This document shows positions 9,384 to 17,712 of a DNA stretch of 64,000 nt, in pieces. The stretch is from contig NZ_CP133038.1 in NCBI RefSeq assembly GCF_033060595.1, forward strand, positions 1,426,001 to 1,490,000, in the 5' to 3' direction. Numbering within the stretch: the stretch's first letter is position 1; the number at the start of each line of letters is the position of its first letter. Under the pieces are notes generated by a model. It had not been told where the DNA came from and did no database searches. It worked only from the letters and a program-made list of their open reading frames with translations. The position numbers and the translations under genes are program-made. Source of the DNA: Pyramidobacter sp. YE332 (GTDB lineage: Bacteria; Synergistota; Synergistia; Synergistales; Dethiosulfovibrionaceae).

Positions 9384-10724
9384 TCAGAGGACGTTATAAT
9401 GCCGCAGTCTCCTGGACACCTCGTCGCGGCCCAGCAGTTCGATCACTTCGAAGATGCCGGGGCTGACTTTGTAGCCGGTCAGCATGTAGCGCAGCGGCAT
9501 GGCGATGTCTTTCAGCTTGGCTCCGTTGGCGTCGCACCACTCGCGCGCGAAGGCCAGCATCTGATCGGGCGTGACCAGCTCGGGACGAGACAGAAAATCG
9601 GTATTGAACTTTTTCAGCAGGACGCGGCGTTCGTCCGTCAGGTCGCTGCCGTCGTACCGGGCCGCCACGGGCGCAAAGGTCACGAGATAGTCGGAGAACT
9701 CCGCCAGTTCCTTGATCGTCTTGCCGCGGCCGGCCATGATCTCGAAGCATTTGCCGAGATAATCCAGATCGAGTTTGCCGCAGTCCACGCCCATTTCTTC
9801 CCAGAAAGGACGGACCAGTTCGAATTTTTCCCTGACGGGCATTTCCGTGATGTGTTCCTGATTGATGAAATTCAGCTTGTCGAAATCGAAGACCGAGGAC
9901 TTGCGGTTGATGTTGCGAAGTTCGTATTCCTTGATGGCCAGGTCGCGGCCGAACACTTCCACGTTCCCCTTCGGAGCCCAGCCCAGCAGCGCCAGAAAGT
10001 TGAAGATCGAATCGGGCAGGTAGCCCATGTCGCGGTATTCGTAAACGCTGGTGGCGCCGTGGCGTTTGGAGAGCTTTTTCTTGTCCTTGCCGAGGATCAT
10101 GGGCAGATGGGCAAACTTGGGCATCTCCCAGCCCAGCGCCTTGTAGATCAGGACCTGCTTGGGCGTGTTGGAGATGTGGTCTTCGCCGCGGATGACGTGA
10201 GAGATCTTCATCAGATGATCGTCGACGACGACGGCGTAATTATAGGTAGGGAAACCGTCGCTTTTGATCAGCACGATGTCCTTCATCACGCCGGTACGGC
10301 CGTCGATCAGCGCGTCGCTCTTGTAGTCCACGTGGCCGTAGACTTCGTCGTCGAAGCCGATGTCCAGCCCAAGCGGCACTTTGTAGATGACCGCGCTGCC
10401 GTCCTTGTAGGCTTTGCCTTCGTCGAGAAGCCGTCGGGCGTATTTATTGTAGAGGTCGAGGCGTTCGGTCTGACGGTACGGTCCGTAATCGCCGCCGACG
10501 TCGGGCCCTTCGTCCCAGTCGAGATTCAGCCATTTCATCCCGGCCATGATCGTCTCTTCGTATTCCGCGGTCGAACGGACGCGGTCGGTGTCCTCGATGC
10601 GAAGGATAAACTTTCCGCCGGTATGACGGGCCCACAACCAGTTGAAAAGCGCCGTGTGAGCGCCGCCGATATGTAGCGCGCCGGTGGGGCTGGGCGCGAA
10701 ACGTACTCTCACTTCATCCGCCAT
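9384..10724 (-). CDS. gltX: Glutamate--tRNA ligase
   Basis: A 446-residue class I aminoacyl-tRNA synthetase that charges tRNA-Glu in the cytoplasm. The HIGH signature is in APSPTGALHIGGAHTA near the N-terminus, and the KMSKS-type loop is KKLSKRHGA near residue 220. The C-terminal half is the helical anticodon-binding domain. The ATG at 10724 follows GAGGAGG. It is somewhat shorter than the usual ~470 residues but has every core element. It is divergent from polA. Whether it is discriminating or non-discriminating cannot be told here. Confidence 0.95.
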   Translation of the reverse strand: MADEVRVRFAPSPTGALHIGGAHTALFNWLWARHTGGKFILRIEDTDRVRSTAEYEETIMAGMKWLNLDWDEGPDVGGDYGPYRQTERLDLYNKYARRLLDEGKAYKDGSAVIYKVPLGLDIGFDDEVYGHVDYKSDALIDGRTGVMKDIVLIKSDGFPTYNYAVVVDDHLMKISHVIRGEDHISNTPKQVLIYKALGWEMPKFAHLPMILGKDKKKLSKRHGATSVYEYRDMGYLPDSIFNFLALLGWAPKGNVEVFGRDLAIKEYELRNINRKSSVFDFDKLNFINQEHITEMPVREKFELVRPFWEEMGVDCGKLDLDYLGKCFEIMAGRGKTIKELAEFSDYLVTFAPVAARYDGSDLTDERRVLLKKFNTDFLSRPELVTPDQMLAFAREWCDANGAKLKDIAMPLRYMLTGYKVSPGIFEVIELLGRDEVSRRLRHYNVL

Positions 10725-10841
10725 TTATAAAAGTTCCTCCTCACATAATTGGTTCATCGCGTGTACAATAGACAAACGGATGCGGAAGAAAATCCGCAGA
10801 GATTCAGAGAGCATTATAACCCGTCCTGGAGGTTTATGGAA

Positions 10842-12038
10842 ATGCCTGGAAAAAAGATTTTGCTTATCGACGGACACGGCATCGCCTTTCGCGCCTTTTA
10901 CGCGATCCCCGAGCTGAACGCCCCCGACGGCACGCCCACCAACGCGCTGGTCGGCTTCTTCAACATGTTCGCCAAAGTCAGACACGACCGGCGTCCCGAC
11001 GAGATCTACGCGGCGTTCGACATGAAGGAACCGACGTTCCGCCACCAGCTCTATCCCGAATACAAAGCCACGCGCCGGCCGACGCCCGAGGAGTTCAAAA
11101 TTCAGGTTCCGCTGCTCCACGAAATGCTTCCGCTTCTGGGCGTCCACATCATGGAGCGTCCTTCGGTCGAGGCCGACGACCTGATCGGTTCGGCCGCCGT
11201 GCAGTTCGCGTCTCGCGGCGACGAGGTGCTGATTCTCACCTCGGACAAGGACATCATGCAGGTGCTGCGTCCGGGCGTGAAGATCCTCCGCCCCGGCAAG
11301 GGCGTCTCGTCTTTCGAGGAATACGACGTTCCTCACTTTACCGAAAAATACGGTTTCCCTCCGGACACAATGGTCGATTATCTGGCGCTGATGGGCGACT
11401 CGATCGACAACATCCCAGGCGTGCCCGGCGTGGGCGAGAAGACCGCTTCGAAACTGCTTCAAAGTTACGGCTCCATCGAAGGCATTCTGGAACATGCCGG
11501 TGAACTCAAGCTGGCGCTGCAGAAAAAAATGAGCGAGCACGGCGCGCAGGCCGTCGCGAACCGCAAACTGACGCGGCTCAAATGCGACGAGGACCTGAGC
11601 GAATTCATCTCGAAAGAAGCGGCGGTCGATCTGGAAGCGTTCGGCGCTTTCTGCGCCCGACTGGGCATGAAAAAGGCGGCCGAATCCTTCGGCGCCGCAG
11701 CTGAAAAGAAAAAATCCCCCGCCGGGAATCCGCCGGCGGAGGCGGCGCGGCCGTCGCCCGTCAGTACCGGGGACGACTTCGGCGAGGCCGTCCCCCCCGC
11801 TGCCGCGATCCCGCTGGACACGATCCTGTGCGCGCCAAGGATCGCGCTCGATCTCGAAGAATCCGGCGCGCCCGTTCCATACACGATCAAAGAAGAAACG
11901 CTGCAGTCGCGCCGCGTCATCCTCGCCGCCCCGACGGCAGCTGGTGGCAGGGCACGCTGGCTGAACTGGCGCCGCGTTTGGACGAACTGTTGGACAACAG
12001 GGTCGTCTGTCTCGACGCCAAGGCGCTGTGTTACCTGA
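10842..12038 (+). CDS. polA: DNA polymerase I, 5' part: 5'-3' exonuclease (frameshifted gene)
   Basis: The first ~290 residues are a complete FEN-type 5'-3' exonuclease domain that removes RNA primers and flaps. Metal-binding acidic residues appear in LLIDGHG, VEADDLIGS, LTSDKDIMQ and GDSIDNIPGVPGVGEKTA. After it the frame enters the vestigial proofreading domain, then loses homology at about 11933 and stops at 12038. The missing remainder continues in the next frame (see the following entry). ATG 10842 is preferred because GGAGG lies 9 nt upstream; ATG 10836 is an alternative. A C run of four (11929-11932) marks the break: one extra C restores a single gene of about 864 codons. Confidence 0.9.
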   Translation: MPGKKILLIDGHGIAFRAFYAIPELNAPDGTPTNALVGFFNMFAKVRHDRRPDEIYAAFDMKEPTFRHQLYPEYKATRRPTPEEFKIQVPLLHEMLPLLGVHIMERPSVEADDLIGSAAVQFASRGDEVLILTSDKDIMQVLRPGVKILRPGKGVSSFEEYDVPHFTEKYGFPPDTMVDYLALMGDSIDNIPGVPGVGEKTASKLLQSYGSIEGILEHAGELKLALQKKMSEHGAQAVANRKLTRLKCDEDLSEFISKEAAVDLEAFGAFCARLGMKKAAESFGAAAEKKKSPAGNPPAEAARPSPVSTGDDFGEAVPPAAAIPLDTILCAPRIALDLEESGAPVPYTIKEETLQSRRVILAAPTAAGGRARWLNWRRVWTNCWTTGSSVSTPRRCVT

Positions 12039-13435
12039 TGGAGCGGCCGCGCCTCGGCGGGCTTTGGGACGTCAAGACCGCCTGGTACCTGCTCCATCCC
12101 GATCTGGAAAGCTACGACATCTCGAAGGAGATCGGCCTCGAACTTTCGCCCGGCCGGGCGCTGCGCCTGTTGGCCATCGCCCGCTCCATGGAAGAAAAAA
12201 TCGCCGCACAGGACATGACGCGGGTCATGAACGAGATCGACCTGCCTCTGATCCCCTCCTTGGTCGACATGGAGCGCCGCGGCATCCGCCTCGACCGCGA
12301 AAAAATGCTGGCGCTTTCGCGGGAGCTGGAACGTCAGCTGAACGCGATCACCGAAAAAGTCTACGAAGCGGCCGGATGCGAGATCAATCTCAACTCGCCC
12401 AAACAGATCGGGGAGCTTCTCTTTGAAAAACTGGGGCTTCCCGTCGTCAAGAAAACAAAGACCGGCTACTCCACCGACGTGTCGGTGCTTGAACAGCTGC
12501 GGGAGATCTGCGGCGCGCGCTGCGAAATCCCGGGGCAGCTCCTGGAATACCGCGAGCTTCAGAAAATGGCCTCCGGCTTCGTGCAGCCGCTGCTGAGCGC
12601 GGCCGGCGAGGACGGTCTGATCCACAGCACCTTCGAATCGCTGACGACCGGCACGGGGCGCCTCAGCAGCCGCGATCCCAACATGCAGAACCTGCCGGCT
12701 TACAGCGGCTGGGGACAGAGGATCCGCGAATGTCTGATCCCGTCGCGGCCGGGGCATTGCTTCGCCGCCGCCGATTATTCGCAGATCGAACTGCGCGTGC
12801 TGGCCCATCTCTCGGGAGATCCGCAGCTGATCGAGATCTTCAAGTCGGATCGGGATATCCACACCGAAACCGCCGCCATGATCTTCGGCCTCCCCGCCGA
12901 CGCCGTCACCAAGGAGCTGCGCCGCAGCGCCAAGACCGTCAGCTTCGGCCTGATCTACGGCATGAGCGTTTTCGGCCTCGCCTCCCGGCTGGGGACGGAC
13001 CGCAACACCGCGTTCCAGATCATGGACGCCTACTTTGCCGCTCTCCCGGGCGTACGGGAATACATGGAAACGAGCAAGAAAAAATCCCTCGAAGTCGGCT
13101 ACACGTCCACGCTTTTCGGCCGCCGCCGCCCGATGGACGAGATCGCCACCGGGAACCAGACGAAAGACCACCAAAAACGCGTCGCCATCAACGCCCCGAT
13201 CCAGGGGACGGCCGCCGACATCACCAAGATCGCCATGAACAAAGTCGCCGCGCATTTTGCCGGCCGCGACGTGGCCATGGTGCTCCAGGTCCACGACTCC
13301 ATCGTCTGTGAATGCCCGCAGGATCGGGCCGAACAGACCGCCATGGAGCTCGGCCAGGTCATGGAAAGCGCCGTTCAGCTCTCCGTTCCTTTGAAAACGG
13401 AACGGACCGTCGGCACATCTCTCGCCACGGTTTAA
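11828..13435 (+). CDS. polA: DNA polymerase I, 3' part: polymerase domain (frameshifted gene)
   Basis: This frame carries the rest of polA. Homology begins at about 11934 (DGSWWQGTL) and runs to a complete family-A polymerase domain: motif A DYSQIELRVLAHLSGD, the O-helix RRSAKTVSFGLIYG, and motif C QVHDSIVCE with the catalytic aspartate. The 3'-5' exonuclease region between the two enzymatic domains is short and lacks most catalytic residues, as in many bacterial Pol I enzymes. The residues before 11934 in this frame are out-of-frame translation, not protein. Only a one-base loss separates it from the 5' part, so a sequencing under-call is at least as likely as a real mutation. Confidence 0.9.
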   Translation: MRAKDRARSRRIRRARSIHDQRRNAAVAPRHPRRPDGSWWQGTLAELAPRLDELLDNRVVCLDAKALCYLMERPRLGGLWDVKTAWYLLHPDLESYDISKEIGLELSPGRALRLLAIARSMEEKIAAQDMTRVMNEIDLPLIPSLVDMERRGIRLDREKMLALSRELERQLNAITEKVYEAAGCEINLNSPKQIGELLFEKLGLPVVKKTKTGYSTDVSVLEQLREICGARCEIPGQLLEYRELQKMASGFVQPLLSAAGEDGLIHSTFESLTTGTGRLSSRDPNMQNLPAYSGWGQRIRECLIPSRPGHCFAAADYSQIELRVLAHLSGDPQLIEIFKSDRDIHTETAAMIFGLPADAVTKELRRSAKTVSFGLIYGMSVFGLASRLGTDRNTAFQIMDAYFAALPGVREYMETSKKKSLEVGYTSTLFGRRRPMDEIATGNQTKDHQKRVAINAPIQGTAADITKIAMNKVAAHFAGRDVAMVLQVHDSIVCECPQDRAEQTAMELGQVMESAVQLSVPLKTERTVGTSLATV

Positions 13436-13505
13436 TGTTTTATGGTACAATTCTTGGGCTGAAACAGAATTTTTCACGCTGCCAATTCGAAAGGAGTAAA
13501 GTCAC

Positions 13506-14612
13506 TTGCAGATACTTACTGCGCTTCGCACTCAGATCAAGTGGATCCTCGCCCTGTTTATCGTCATCTTCACCGCTTCCGTCGGATTCATGTACGGCAC
13601 GGGCAGTTCCTCCGACTCCGACAATCAGCGCACCGGCGATTTCGTGGTCGCCAAAGTCAACGGCGAAGAACTGCACATCAGCCAGCTGCAGGAACACCTG
13701 CGCTCGTTCGTCGAGCGCAACGGCATCCGCGACCTGTCCGACAAACAAATGCCGCTTATCTACAAAGCCGTGTTCGACGAAATGGTGTCCAACCGCGCCG
13801 TCATCGACGAAGTCGCCCGCCTGAAAATCAGCGCCCCCGCCGACGACGTCGACAAGCAGCTGAAAGAGGTCGAGAATCAGTACGTGACCAAAGAAGCCTT
13901 CATGCAGACGCTGAAGAACCAGGGCAGCAGCCTCGAACAGGTCAAAGCCGAGATCGCCCGCCAGCTGGCCATCAACAAGATGCTGGAAGACGTTTCCGGC
14001 GGCGTGGTCGTTTCCGACGACGAGATCAAAGCCCTGTACGACGCGCTGCGCGGCAACTTCACGTTGCCGGCCGGCATCGAAGCCGACTTTGTCCAGCTGA
14101 AGAGCAAGGAGGCCGCCGACAAATTCGCCGAAGAAGTGAAGGCGGACAAGGACTGGGACAAGGCCCTTACGATCGTTTCGGCCGACATTGTCCAGGCGAC
14201 CTCGAGCGACGTTCACGAGCGCATCGCCGCGACGGAGATGGTCGGCAAGCTCGAGCCTCTTTCCGCGCTGAACGACGGCGAAACCTCCGCCCCTATCGAG
14301 ATCACCAGTCAGGATTATTTCGTCGTGCACCGCATCAGGGCCGTCTCGGAAGACGTGCGTCCTCTCTCCGAAGTGTCCGACAGCATCAAGACGATGCTCC
14401 TTCAGAGCAAAAAAATGGAGGCCCAGCGCAACTACATCAAGGGGCTGACCGATAAGATGAACGTGGAGATCGTCGCCCCCGAACTCTTCACCGTCAAGAG
14501 CGACGACGTTCCGCCTGCCGACGCCCTTCCCGATGAAAAGCTGGACGGACTGAAACCGGCTTTCACCGAGGATGCGGCAAACAAAGCCGCTGATCCGGCC
14601 GCCGTGAAGTAA
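13506..14612 (+). CDS. SurA/PpiD-like periplasmic chaperone
   Basis: A 368-residue exported protein. An N-terminal hydrophobic segment (residues about 12-30) works as a signal anchor, followed by a SurA N-terminal-type helical domain (VVAKVNGEELHISQLQEHL) typical of outer-membrane protein chaperones. I see no clear parvulin active site, so it may be chaperone-only. The C-terminal tail is acidic and proline/alanine-rich. The start is TTG at 13506 with AAGGAG 9 nt upstream. It follows polA by 70 bp and ends at a strong terminator. It fits a diderm envelope. Confidence 0.75.
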   Translation: MQILTALRTQIKWILALFIVIFTASVGFMYGTGSSSDSDNQRTGDFVVAKVNGEELHISQLQEHLRSFVERNGIRDLSDKQMPLIYKAVFDEMVSNRAVIDEVARLKISAPADDVDKQLKEVENQYVTKEAFMQTLKNQGSSLEQVKAEIARQLAINKMLEDVSGGVVVSDDEIKALYDALRGNFTLPAGIEADFVQLKSKEAADKFAEEVKADKDWDKALTIVSADIVQATSSDVHERIAATEMVGKLEPLSALNDGETSAPIEITSQDYFVVHRIRAVSEDVRPLSEVSDSIKTMLLQSKKMEAQRNYIKGLTDKMNVEIVAPELFTVKSDDVPPADALPDEKLDGLKPAFTEDAANKAADPAAVK

Positions 14613-14630
14613 CCGGCATTCAAAGTATGC

Positions 14631-14673
14631 AAAAGGCCGATAGGAGAGATTCTTCCTCTCCTATCGGCCTTTT
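14631..14673 (+). terminator. Rho-independent terminator after the SurA-like gene
   Basis: A perfect 18-bp stem (AAAAGGCCGATAGGAGAG and its complement) has a 7-nt loop, and its 3' arm ends in TTTT. The stem starts with AAAA, so it can act in both directions. Confidence 0.85.
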
Positions 14674-14740
14674 GATGCCGCGGAATCCAGACGGCGCCGG
14701 ACTCGCAAAAAATCTACACGGCCCGCGCCGCTTTTATCTC

Positions 14741-14891
14741 ATACTATTTCTTGATAAAAAGCACTAATATAGTTTGCAGGGCGCTGCGAGGGAGTTCAGT
14801 CGCTCAGAAGGAGCTCGACTGCTGCGCAGCTCGCCTTATGAATCTTCCTCTCAGCGCCTCTGCGTTCGGTATTTTAATTGAGAAATAGTAT
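14741..14891 (+). mobile_element. MITE-like element, copy A (151 bp)
   Basis: This non-coding block has terminal inverted repeats ATACTATTTCT and AGAAATAGTAT and GC-rich, partly self-complementary interior segments. It is identical over its whole 151 bp to the copy at 26340-26490 that interrupts a transposase gene, which shows that it moves. The bases before it are TCTC at both sites. No reading frame of note is present. It looks like a non-autonomous miniature transposon, and no partner transposase with these ends is in this window. Confidence 0.75.
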
Positions 14892-14892
14892 C

Positions 14893-15052
14893 ATACTATT
14901 TCTCAATTAAAATGCCGAATGCAGAGGCGCTGCGGAGGAGATTCACAAAGCGAGCTGCGCAGACCGCGCAGCGGTCGAGGGAGTCCTGAGCGACTGAACT
15001 CCTCCGCAGCGCCCGGGAAACTATGTTAATACTTTCTATCAAGAATTAGTAT
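14893..15052 (-). mobile_element. MITE-like element, copy B (160 bp, inverted, diverged)
   Basis: The reverse complement of this block aligns with copy A along its full length, at roughly 80 percent by eye. Shared features include the ends, the CGCTGCG-GGAGTTCAGTCGCTCAG segment and the terminal TTTTAATTGAGAAATAGTAT. One base separates it from copy A, so the pair forms a large inverted repeat of about 310 bp between two terminators and the ankyrin gene. Confidence 0.7.
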
Positions 15053-15077
15053 CATGTCCGTCACAGTCAATTTACGC

Positions 15078-15728
15078 CTATCCTGCCGGCACCGTATTCA
15101 CGACCACGGCCTTGCGCTTCTGCGAAGAGCCGTACGCGATCCGGTCCGTCTCTCCCAGAGAAATATTCGACGTGTTCAGGCGATCCATGGAATGTTCGAT
15201 CAGCGTAGTGCCGCACAGCTGATAACATCTTTTCGACCAGAGATCCACATACTCGATCGTTCCCTCATACGAGCGGCCGTTCTCGGCAGGCTCCAGTTTC
15301 ATGTGTTTGATCAGGAGCTGAAGCATCTCCTTGCCGCGCACGTGGTAACGCGCCAGCCGCAGCGGCGTCCAGCCTTTGGCGTTCGTCGCCATCGGATCCG
15401 CTCCGTGCTCGAGCAGCGCCTGCACGACGCGAAGATCCTTCGTCCAGACCGCGGCGTGGAGGATCGTATCACCGTATTCGCCCGTCGTCCGCACGTTGAC
15501 GTCAGCCCCGGCATCGAGAAAATATTGAACCACTGCCAGCGAGTTATTCTGCGCCGCCAGGTACAACGGCGTAATCCCGTCGCGAAACGGCTGTGTGACG
15601 TCGATTTGCTCCGCAGCGACTCTTCCCTTGATCTCTTCGACCGTCCCTTTGACGCACAGCGTCCAGAAGTCTTTCCCAGGCTCCGGCTGCACCTCTGCCG
15701 CCGCAACGCTTTTTTCATCGTCCGCCAT
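15078..15728 (-). CDS. Ankyrin-repeat protein
   Basis: A 216-residue protein with about three ankyrin repeats in the middle, for example DGITPLYLAAQNNSLAVVQY, GDTILHAAVWTKDLRVVQAL and GWTPLRLARYHVRGKEMLQL. Ankyrin repeats mediate protein-protein binding and the target is unknown. No signal peptide or transmembrane span is seen. The C-terminal ~70 residues are unlike ankyrin. The ATG at 15728 sits 5 nt after GTGAGG; starts 7 codons upstream (GTG/ATG) are possible. It is a stand-alone gene flanked by the MITE pair and the integrated element. Confidence 0.85.
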   Translation of the reverse strand: MADDEKSVAAAEVQPEPGKDFWTLCVKGTVEEIKGRVAAEQIDVTQPFRDGITPLYLAAQNNSLAVVQYFLDAGADVNVRTTGEYGDTILHAAVWTKDLRVVQALLEHGADPMATNAKGWTPLRLARYHVRGKEMLQLLIKHMKLEPAENGRSYEGTIEYVDLWSKRCYQLCGTTLIEHSMDRLNTSNISLGETDRIAYGSSQKRKAVVVNTVPAG

Positions 15729-15818
15729 TCGTTCCTCACCCTTCATCACAATTCACCGTTCCGTTATATCACAAAGTCGAGAGATTGCGCCAGATGCGGC
15801 CGTTTTTGATGGAATCAG

Positions 15819-15880
15819 TCGATTTTCAGCACGCGGTACTCGCCGCAGTCTTCAACTGTGCTGCACGATGATCCCCCCTG
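15819..15880 (-). other. Possible C-terminal remnant of a lost gene
   Basis: Between the ankyrin gene and the tRNA remnant, the minus strand reads CSTVEDCGEYRVLKID and then stop, with no start or upstream continuation. It looks like a natural protein C-terminus but is too short to identify. The rest of 15750-15913 shows nothing recognisable. Confidence 0.2.
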
Positions 15881-15913
15881 AAGCTTATTGATTCCCCCTG
15901 ACGCCAGTATAAC

Positions 15914-15939
15914 AAAAAGCCCCGCGAAGGGGGCTTTTT
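15914..15939 (-). terminator. Terminator beyond the truncated tRNA-Ser 3' end
   Basis: AAAAAGCCCC and GGGGGCTTTTT form a stem with a GCGAA loop, and T runs on either strand. It lies 19 bp beyond the tRNA-Ser 3' fragment and was probably the original terminator of that tRNA before the element inserted. Confidence 0.7.
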
Positions 15940-15956
15940 ATGATTTTCACAAAAAT

Positions 15957-16027
15957 CATGGCGGAGGGAAGAGGATTTGAACCCCCGAGGGGCGTGAACC
16001 CCTGGCTGATTTCGAGTCAGCTGCCTT
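15957..16027 (+). repeat. Attachment site, left copy (attL side; 3' fragment of tRNA-Ser)
   Basis: 71 bp identical to 25961-26031. It contains the last ~69 nt of tRNA-Ser(CGA) on the minus strand, including the anticodon arm, variable arm, T arm and encoded CCA. The 5' part of the tRNA is absent here and unrelated sequence follows at 16028. This is the classic scar of site-specific integration into the 3' end of a tRNA gene. Confidence 0.92.
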
Positions 16028-16093
16028 GCCCGCAAAATGCCCACACCCTACGACGCCAGCGATTATAACACCTCATGCCCCGCTGGACAAGAG

Positions 16094-16121
16094 CGGCTTC
16101 CGCCAGCAGCAGCTGATTCAT
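16094..16121 (+). repeat. Subterminal direct repeat, left (candidate integrase arm site)
   Basis: CGGCTTCC followed by CAGCAGCAGCTGATTCAT recurs in the same orientation at 25866-25891 with a 2-nt indel and one substitution. Each copy lies within 100 bp of an element end. Matching repeats just inside both ends are typical of arm-type sites for tyrosine integrases or their directionality factors. This function is inferred. Confidence 0.45.
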
Positions 16122-16185
16122 CGACTCGAAATTTTCAGATATTTCAGCGTTGTAAACAGAATGATTCCACAAGGAGAATGGAGAA

Positions 16186-17142
16186 ATGACATCCGCACGA
16201 ACGCTTTTCCTGATGAGCAACGGGCCCGTAACGTCGATCGATGAAGCCGCGCAAAGCTTTCTGACCTGCAAAACCGCCGCCAGAGCTGCGCCCAAGACGT
16301 GCAAGGAATACGCAAAGACGATCCGGCAATTCTTCGCCGCCTTCCCGCAAGCGTGGAGCAGCCCGCTGAAGATGCGCACCGCCTTCCTTTCGTGGCTCAG
16401 CCAGGAGGTCGCTCCCGCCACCTACAACCTGCGGCTGATCTACGTCCGCGCTTTCTGGCGCTGGTGTGTCGAAGAGGGGATACAGCAGCCGGAACCCGAT
16501 CCGTTCAGGGGCCTGAAGCGCCGCAGTGCGCCGGGACGGTTCCGCGACATCGACGCCGCGAAGGTGAAAGAGCTGCTGGCGCTTCCAGACCGTTCCACAT
16601 GGGCGGGGCTTCGGGACTACGCCCTGATCCTCTTCACGCTCGACACGGCCACGCGCCCCGGCGAAGCGCTCCAGCTGCTTCCGGCCGACTTCAACTTCTC
16701 TTCTCTCGCGGTCGTCATTCCGGCGCACGCCGCCAAGACCCGCGAAGAGAGGATCATCCCCCTCTCGCCGACCACGGCCGCCGCGCTGAGGCACGTCATG
16801 CAGCGCCGGCCGCGCGAATGGGACGCGGAAATGTATGTTTTCGCCAGCGTCACGGGGCGGCGTCTCGCCGTGGAACGCTGGAACGACCGTCTGAAAGGTT
16901 ATCGCTTGAAAGACGGCACCACGTTCAGGCCCTACGACCTGAGGCACGCCGCCTGCACGCTCCACCTCAGGGCCGGGATGAGCGGAGAAGTCCTTCAGCG
17001 CCTCATGGGCCATCATGGCCCGGAGATGACGCAGCGCTACATCCACCTGACCGCCGACGACCTCAGAAAAGAGCAGGCGCTCACTTCGCCCGCCGAACTG
17101 TTGGTTCCCGCGAGGAAAAGAGCGCCCAGAAAGATCGGATAA
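16186..17142 (+). CDS. int: Tyrosine-recombinase integrase of the element
   Basis: A 318-residue site-specific recombinase that would integrate and excise the element. The N-terminal SAM-like core-binding domain covers residues about 15-105, and the catalytic domain 115-300. Catalytic residues are visible: the first Arg in ATRPGEAL, the Lys region after VIPAHAAKTRE, the Arg in YDLRHAAC (Tyr in place of the first His of the HxxR box), His in GHHGPEM and the nucleophile Tyr in RYIHL. The ATG at 16186 follows AAGGAG at a 9-nt gap. It lies 160 bp from the left attachment site and points into the element. It is probably active. Confidence 0.92.
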   Translation: MTSARTLFLMSNGPVTSIDEAAQSFLTCKTAARAAPKTCKEYAKTIRQFFAAFPQAWSSPLKMRTAFLSWLSQEVAPATYNLRLIYVRAFWRWCVEEGIQQPEPDPFRGLKRRSAPGRFRDIDAAKVKELLALPDRSTWAGLRDYALILFTLDTATRPGEALQLLPADFNFSSLAVVIPAHAAKTREERIIPLSPTTAAALRHVMQRRPREWDAEMYVFASVTGRRLAVERWNDRLKGYRLKDGTTFRPYDLRHAACTLHLRAGMSGEVLQRLMGHHGPEMTQRYIHLTADDLRKEQALTSPAELLVPARKRAPRKIG

Positions 17143-17189
17143 ACTACTCAGCCCTTCACAGCCGCCCGCTGTGGGGGCTTCTTTATTTC

Positions 17190-17250
17190 ACAGGTATGAT
17201 TATATCACCTCGCTCAAGTTACGGGCCTTGCAGCGCGTTTATGAAGGCCG
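17190..17250 (+). repeat. Diverged direct repeat, copy 1
   Basis: ACAGGTATGATTATATCACC followed by AAGTT, GGGCCTT and ATGAAGGCC recurs in diverged form at 17651-17712, flanking the small gene at 17316-17630. Both copies contain an AGGT...ACCT inverted repeat and a GGCC...GGCC hairpin. Their role is unknown. Confidence 0.4.
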
Positions 17251-17315
17251 TTCATCTTCACTGCACCTGAAATTCCCGCTTGAGAGCCTGTTGCAAGAGC
17301 TGCGCATCGGGATCA

Positions 17316-17630
17316 TCACGCCGAAATCCGCCTGACCTCTTCCACAAACTTGTACCCGTGAAACTTCAGGGCCGCCAGCCTGGCCTCCGTGCCGTTGTTC
17401 GCGTAGACCTCGCAGACTTTGGCCAGCTTGCCGCCCTCTTTCGCGTAACAGGCCCACTTGCCGCGGCACAGTTCAGCCGTCAGCCCCTTGCGGTAAAAGC
17501 CGCTCCTTACGGCCGCCTCGAGCGCGCCGTCCCTGTCGACCGCCTCGATGATGTCGGTACGAGGGCCGCCGTATTCACCTGTGGCATAGCCGGCGCTTGC
17601 AGATTGACCTTTGATCTTGAAATATGCCAT
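17316..17630 (-). CDS. Hypothetical protein of the integrated element
   Basis: 104 residues with a good Shine-Dalgarno (TGGAGG) 6-7 nt before ATG 17630. I do not recognise a family. It is basic, contains tyrosine/glycine-rich segments (GYATGEYGG, GKWACYAKEGGKLAK), and ends FHGYKFVEEVRRISA. There is no membrane span. It sits alone between the integrase and the hairpin-rich region, convergent with int, and is flanked by the diverged direct repeats. It may be a small accessory or excision protein, but there is no direct support for that. Confidence 0.6.
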   Translation of the reverse strand: MAYFKIKGQSASAGYATGEYGGPRTDIIEAVDRDGALEAAVRSGFYRKGLTAELCRGKWACYAKEGGKLAKVCEVYANNGTEARLAALKFHGYKFVEEVRRISA

Positions 17631-17650
17631 TTTTAGCCTCCATTTTACAT

Positions 17651-17712
17651 TACAGGTATGATTCTATTACCTGACCTAAGTTTGGGGCCTTCTGACGCGA
17701 ACATGAAGGCCC
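17651..17712 (+). repeat. Diverged direct repeat, copy 2
   Basis: This is the partner of 17190-17250. It lies immediately upstream of the start of the minus-strand gene at 17630, so it may hold that gene's promoter or operator. On the minus strand it includes TAGAAT, a plausible -10. Confidence 0.4.

Noticed and set aside
16186-17142. The element integrase as a second chromosomal Xer
   Set aside because: It lies next to a tRNA attachment site with matching direct repeats, while the true Xer candidate is at 44958-45851.
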